A stretch of DNA of 64,000 nucleotides. Source: Branchinecta lynchi. Lineage: Eukaryota > Arthropoda > Branchiopoda > Anostraca > Branchinectidae. Location of the stretch: assembly GCA_023053575.1 (NCBI GenBank), contig JAKZAP010000021.1, positions 9,300,212-9,364,211 of the forward strand, given 5' to 3'. The notes beneath the pieces were generated by a model. The model had not been told where the DNA came from, ran no database searches, and was given only the letters and a program-made list of their open reading frames with translations. Below, one piece after another: positions 58,861-64,000 of this stretch (positions within the stretch are counted from its first letter, which is position 1; each line of letters starts with the position of its first letter). The translations under genes were made by a program, and so were the position numbers.

Positions 58861-59039
58861 CTCTGCATCAAGATACTACAAATGCTAGAATAATTCCAAT
58901 TGAACTCCTTTAAGTTTAGTTAAAAGGTAGAAACAAAACAAAGGGCCTAATGATCCGTAGAATCTTTACTAGCCAAAATTTTTTTGGGGAGGGGGGAAGG
59001 TTCCCGATGAAAAACTTGTAGCCTGCATAGTAGTACGAA

Positions 59040-59280
59040 AAGTTGCATGTAATACTATGTAATAGCAAAGAATACTATGATTTAATGTGCCTCAGACTGG
59101 TCCAATCTTATGTAGTAGTATCCAGTACCATCCTGTCTTGCCATAGTAGCAGCCAGTCTTGCTAATAGTAGCATATTGTAGTATGCAGTAACACGGTAGT
59201 CTTGAAGTAGAAGCATGTAGTAGCCTCGTTAGTACTGCATGCTACTTTTTCATACTACTTCATAGTACTATTCTGAGATA
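59040..59280. repeat. TAGTAGCATG-rich foldback repeat
   Basis: Degenerate TAGTAG, TACTAC and GCATGCTAC words in both orientations, shared with 25500-25620 (AAGTAGCATGTAGTA). Confidence 0.5.
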
Positions 59281-59802
59281 AATTTTTCATAGGGTTAGTA
59301 TTGTTACCGACTAGCATATCATTTTTACCGACTGTTTTTGCAGAAAAAACGAATGTTTTTTTAGGAAGAAGACTATTGTTTTGACGAAAAGGAGACTGAT
59401 TTTTAGAGAAAACGATGGTTTTGAGAAATAATCGATTTTTTTGCGAAAAAAATACTGTTTTTTTTTTTAAATCGAAGCGCTTCGCTCCGACTCGATTATT
59501 TTTTCCTACCGGCCGCCAACATTGGGGGGGGGGGGGATACGTGACGCCCCCGGGTAGAATGAACCTCTCCTTACATCAAGATATTAAAGAAAGAATATTG
59601 CGCTCTTTCAACTGTTTCAGCTTTTTTTTTTTCGGAAAGTTATCCAGAAACCTCTCACTACATGAACATAGCCTACTAAGGAAAGAAATGGGTTTTAGCG
59701 CTTTTTCAACAATTTAAGCTTCTTCTGAAAATTTTGTCGTGAAACCTCTCCCTACATGAACATATTCAAGAAAGAATGCTCTTTCAAGTATTTGAGCTTT
59801 TT

Positions 59803-62800
59803 ATGGCACTTGCCTTCCGGCCAAGTGCCATATCCCGATCACTTTTCCGTCGGTCTGTCGGTCGGTCGGTTAGTCCGGTGTTTGCGAGTTAGGGTACTTC
59901 CAGATATGCTAGGACGATGAAACTTGGCAGGCATATTAGGGACCCGACCAAACTAAGTTGAAAATAGTCACTTGCCCGATCCGACCATCGTGGGGGGGAG
60001 GGAGGGGAGCCGGAATCCAGGATTTAGTGGCATGCATAACTTTCGAACGGGTTATCGGATCTTAATGAAAGTTGATATTTGGAGAGACGTCATGTCTCAG
60101 ATGTTCCATTTGAAGTCCAGACCGAATCCGATGAATGTGGGGGGGGGGGGCGCAGGGGGGACCGGAAATCATATGACAAGCTTAAAGTGGAGGGATCGGG
60201 ATGAAACTTGGTGAGAGGAACAAGCACAAGCCCTAGGTACATCATTGGCAGACGCGGGCGGGATTCGTGCACTGTGGTGGGAGTTGGGGGGCCGGTGATA
60301 CGGAGTTAAGTTACTTTTAGGTGGGCTGGGACAGTGAAACTTGGCAAGCGTACCAGGGACCCGACCAAACTAACTTGGAAATAGTCACTTCCCCGATCCC
60401 ACCACCGTGGGGGGAGTGGAGGGAAGGGGAATCCGGAATCTAGAGGTACGTATAACTTTGGAACGGGTGATCAGATCTTAATGAAACTTGATATTTGGAA
60501 AGACCTCGTGTCTCGGATGTCCCATGTGAAGTCCGAACCGGACCCGATTATTGTGGGGGGGGGGGGGAGTCAGGGGGAGCCGTAAATCTTGTGACACACT
60601 AACAGTGGAGCTATTGGGATGAAACTTGGTCGGAAGAACAAGCACAAGCCCTAGATTCATCAGTGACAGAACTGGATCGGGTTCGAGCACTGTGGGGGGA
60701 GGAAGGAGGGTCCGGAATTCCGGTGATCACCAGTTAAAGTACTTCCAGATGCGCTATGACCATGAAACTTGACATGATTAGAATATTTTTGCCTCATGGG
60801 TCTTGCTTACAACTGAATTTATTAAAGTACAAATTATACTTTTGATTAAAATATACATTTCATTCTCCCGATGAGCTCATCATCATTTTTGCTTCAAGAG
60901 TTTTGATTTACAGATGAATTTCTAGCGCCCCTAAAGTGCGCATCATCACAGCCAAATGTATTACCAAACGATACGTTCTCGTGATTTCCAAGGACCCATT
61001 ATCTCAAGGGTTTTGCTTACAAATAATCACAACAAACCCACGAACTGAAGAATTCCTACTTTCATCCTCTGACCCAGCCTTACAAGTGCCATATGATCTT
61101 GCAGCTCTTGTTTAAAGTTCATCCAGAAGACTTGTGGAAAGGTACGCTTAAGTTTGGAGAAAAACAAGAGCCGGAAGATCACATAGCACTTGCAAGGCTG
61201 GGTGAAAGTAGGAATTCGTCAATTCGTGGGTTCGCTGTGATCATTTATAGGCCAAACCATTGGAGATCAGGAGAATGAAGGCAATCGTTCGGAAAACTAT
61301 TTTATTTTTCTATTTGGGTATGAACTTTAAAGTTTAACTGAAAAGCCAACTTATGTTTGTGTCATTTAATTGAATACACTGATTATTTGGATTCTACAGA
61401 GGGATTTTTTTTTTATTTTCCACTATCTGCTTTAGTTATGACGTTCAGAACATCTACGGCCGTCCACACAGCGTAAATTCTACTAAGACGCGGGAAATTT
61501 TAATCTTAACACAAACGCGGCTTTTCAAATTGGTGAAATTGCTTACTGTCTGAACAAAAAAAAATCATAAATCTTTCTCGTAAGGCATACAACAAAAATA
61601 CAAGCACATAGAGGTACCAAAAATCAAACGGAAATTTCACTATTTGAAAATCGATTGTTCGTAAATAGCGGAACAACGAAGTAACGCATTTTCAGCGGGT
61701 CTTCAAGCCAATTTAAGTGAATAAAAGATTGTCCTATCCCAGCCCTTTTCGGTTAAACTTTAAGGGCGCTAGGGATTCATCTGTAATGAATACTCTTGAA
61801 GCACAAATGATGAAAAGCTCATCGAGCTCGTGAAAATGTATATTTTGCTCAAAATTGTTGTTTGTACTTTAAGGAATTCACTTGTTAGCAAAACCCTTGA
61901 GAGACAAAGATGATCATGGGCCCTTGGCATGACTATATATTATTTTTTCAAAGGTATTGTTCAGACTTTTCGGTTAAGATAGGCTACGCACGGGGTACTA
62001 TTTTTTAGTAAAACCCTTAGGCAAAAATGTTCATTGCTTAAAAGTATTTTTTGTACTTGGCGGTTAGCATTAGTAGTTGAAGGGATGGTCGGATCTGAGA
62101 AAGTGACGATTTCTAAGCCAATCTTTTCAAGTCTCTAATGTCCAGGCCAAGTTTCATCGTCCTAGCACATCTGGAAGAACCTTAATTCACAACCACCGGA
62201 ATCCCCCCCCCCCATACTCCCCTCACAGTGCCCGAACCGGTCCGGTTCTGTCATTGATGTATCTAGTTCTTGGGCTTGTTCTTCCCACCAAGTTTAATCC
62301 CAATCGCTCCACTCTAAGTGTGTCAACAAAATCTCCCGTTCCCTCTCCAACTCCCCCCCCCCCCACATTATCGGATCAGGTCCAGACTTAAAATGGGACA
62401 TCTGAGACACGAGATCTTTCCAAATATAAAGTTTCGTTAACATCTGATCACCCGTTCAAAAGTTATACATACCTCAAGATTCTGGATTCCCCCTCCCTCT
62501 ACTCCCCCACGATGGTGTGGTCGGCGAACTGACTATTTCTAAGCCAATGATTTCAAGTCTCTAATGTTCAAGCCAAGGTTCATCGTCCTAGCACATTTGG
62601 AAGAATCTTAACTCGCGATCACCAGAATTCCGGACCCCCCCCCCCCTCGAACCCCCCCTACAGTGCCCAAATTCGATCGATTCTATCATTGATGTATCAA
62701 GTTCTTGTGATTGTTCTTCCCACCAAGTTTCGTTCCGATCACTCCACTCTAAGCTTGTCACAAGCTTTCTGGCTTTCCCCTCCGACGAATCCACCCCCCC

Positions 62801-63121
62801 AAATTCTTCGGACCCGCGGTCCGGACTTGAAATGGGACATCTGATACAGGAGGTCTTCCAAATATCAAGTTTCGTTAAGATCCGATCACCTGTTCGAAAG
62901 TTATACATTCCTCAAGATTCCGGATTCCCCTTCCCCACGGTGGTCGGATCGGGGAAGTGACTGTTGCCTAGTTAGGCTTGGTCTGGTTCCTAATATGCCT
63001 GCCAAGGTTCATCGTCCTAGCCCTTCTGGAAGTACCCTAACTCGAGAACAGTGGCCTGACAGACCGACCGAACGAAAAGTGATCGTGATATGTTACTTGA
63101 GCGAAGCTGTAAGTGCCATAA
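59803..63121. mobile_element. complete large foldback element, about 3.3 kb
   Basis: Outer ends TTATGGCACTTGCC at 59803 and AAGTGCCATAACG at 63121 are inverted. Each arm has (CCGTCGGTCTGT)n, G- or C-rich 340-bp units and inner 110-bp units. The centre is near 61088-61190, where AAGTGCCATATGATCTTGCA and AAGATCACATAGCACTTG pair. No transposase ORF is visible. Confidence 0.7.
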
Positions 63122-63849
63122 CGATAAAGATGGCAGATTTGGTAGAAATAACTTTCTTGGAATAGAAGAATCTGTATTGTTAAAGACACTGGTAAAGGCT
63201 CGAAAAAAGTGAAACATTGAGTCTTGTCCCCAGATCAGCCGTATGATCTCTCCTCCCACCACGTTGTCCATCCATCGGTCTGAGAGGAACGCTGGCAGTA
63301 GCATTTCGACGAATCCTGCACATTCGTCTAGTCAGTTTTTGGACAGTTTTACCATCATTTATTTCGAAACGTTTTTCGTAGATTTTGAACTTATGGTTCA
63401 GATGACATGGTTCAGATTTCAAAAGACTAGCTTCTCCAGCCGAAAGAAGTTCGGCTAAATAAACAATTTGTTATTTATTTATTTCTCACAAAACTTGTAA
63501 GTAAAATAATATAATGTATAAACAAGACTATACCTAAATCAATGGGATCCAATACTATAAAAAAGAAAAGGCAAAAAAAAATACACAAGGCTTAAAAAAC
63601 TAAATAAAGATTATTAAAGACTTATATTATTCACTTGTGAATGAATGGATTAGGTTGTGGGTTTGGAGGGCTTGCGAAGCTTTTTTGTATAAGTTCGTCA
63701 GAATTTTATTTAGAACTAAAACTTTACTTTAAAGTCGGAAATAAACCCGGAATTACTGAAATACACACGGAACCCAATGATAAATTTAGAAAATTTTAAA
63801 CATGAGAATTTAACAGCAGTCTGAAACTGAATGACCAACAGGGATTCAG

Positions 63850-63940
63850 GATAGATATTCCATCAGCCCAAGCTGACTGCGAATCATATTTGACGGAGCA
63901 AAACGCTGACTTATCCGTTTTGCACCCTCAAATAGTGATT
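63850..63940. repeat. dispersed repeat with TCCGTTTTGCAC core
   Basis: CCCAAGCTGACTGCGAATCA and GCTGACTTATCCGTTTTGCA, as at 5846-5985 in hairpin form. Confidence 0.6.
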
Positions 63941-64000
63941 CAGGATTCTCGCGCCCACCCCCACCCCCAAATCGACTCAGGGGAAATGTCGAGCACTGTC

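Larger units (their letters stand above)
58277..64000 (-). other. sdk upstream intron, partial
   Basis: 5,724 bp without a sidekick exon that I can find. It holds MITEs (58356-58741, 58797-58860), a TAGTAGCATG-rich stretch (59040-59280) and a 3.3 kb foldback element (59803-63121). Fn3 1, the Ig domains and the start must lie further upstream. Confidence 0.75.

Noticed and set aside
63017..63422. Minus-strand ORFs considered as an upstream sidekick exon
   Set aside because: The translations (such as RRMCRIRRNATASV and DRWMDNVVGGEIIRL) have no Fn3 tryptophan or tyrosine-corner pattern and no in-phase splice to exon 1.

Overview
The window is animal nuclear DNA. One intron-rich gene runs on the minus strand across almost the whole window, and its introns are crowded with transposon relics. 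Seventeen coding exons with GT-AG introns (one GC-AG) join in frame into the C-terminal 1,427 residues of a Sidekick-family (sdk) cell-adhesion protein: twelve fibronectin type III (Fn3) domains, one membrane span, a cytoplasmic tail and the family's C-terminal GFSSFV PDZ-binding end. The signal peptide, Ig domains and first Fn3 domain of a usual Sidekick are missing and must lie beyond position 64000. Two exons (27888-28107 and 18036-18188) contain no methionine-initiated ORF and were found by reading the minus strand for the missing domain halves.

Layout from high to low coordinates, which is the direction of transcription. 58277-64000 is a partial upstream intron holding a 3.3 kb foldback element. 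58276-30402 carries eight exons (Fn3 2 to the first half of Fn3 10), including one unusually large exon of 897 bp. 30401-12571 carries Fn3 10 to 13 and the membrane span in seven exons. 8335-5384 carries the cytoplasmic tail in two exons. 1-5383 is 3'UTR or downstream flank and ends in a non-LTR reverse transcriptase fragment.

Non-coding DNA: non-LTR retrotransposon pieces (1-453, 18958-20790, 22031-22225, 35080-35898, 55150-55440), one tRNA-derived SINE (26188-26344), and many short inverted-repeat elements (MITEs) of at least eight families. These include TA-flanked mariner-like, TTAA-flanked piggyBac-like and hAT-like types with an 8-bp target duplication. There are also long foldback elements with internal tandem subrepeats, a 120-bp satellite grown from one MITE end, and an 89-bp satellite with a hairpin in each unit. 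Several insertions are nested, and related empty copies elsewhere in the window allow their order to be read.

Organism: Sidekick is bilaterian. The intron sizes, the non-LTR and SINE content and the MITE density suggest an invertebrate, but I cannot name the phylum from sequence alone. I saw no bacterial genes, CRISPR array, rRNA or intact tRNA. The most testable biological idea is that inverted copies of one MITE sit 36 bp and 27 bp outside the introns' inner splice sites around a symmetric 153-bp sidekick exon, a layout expected to favour exon skipping or circular RNA.
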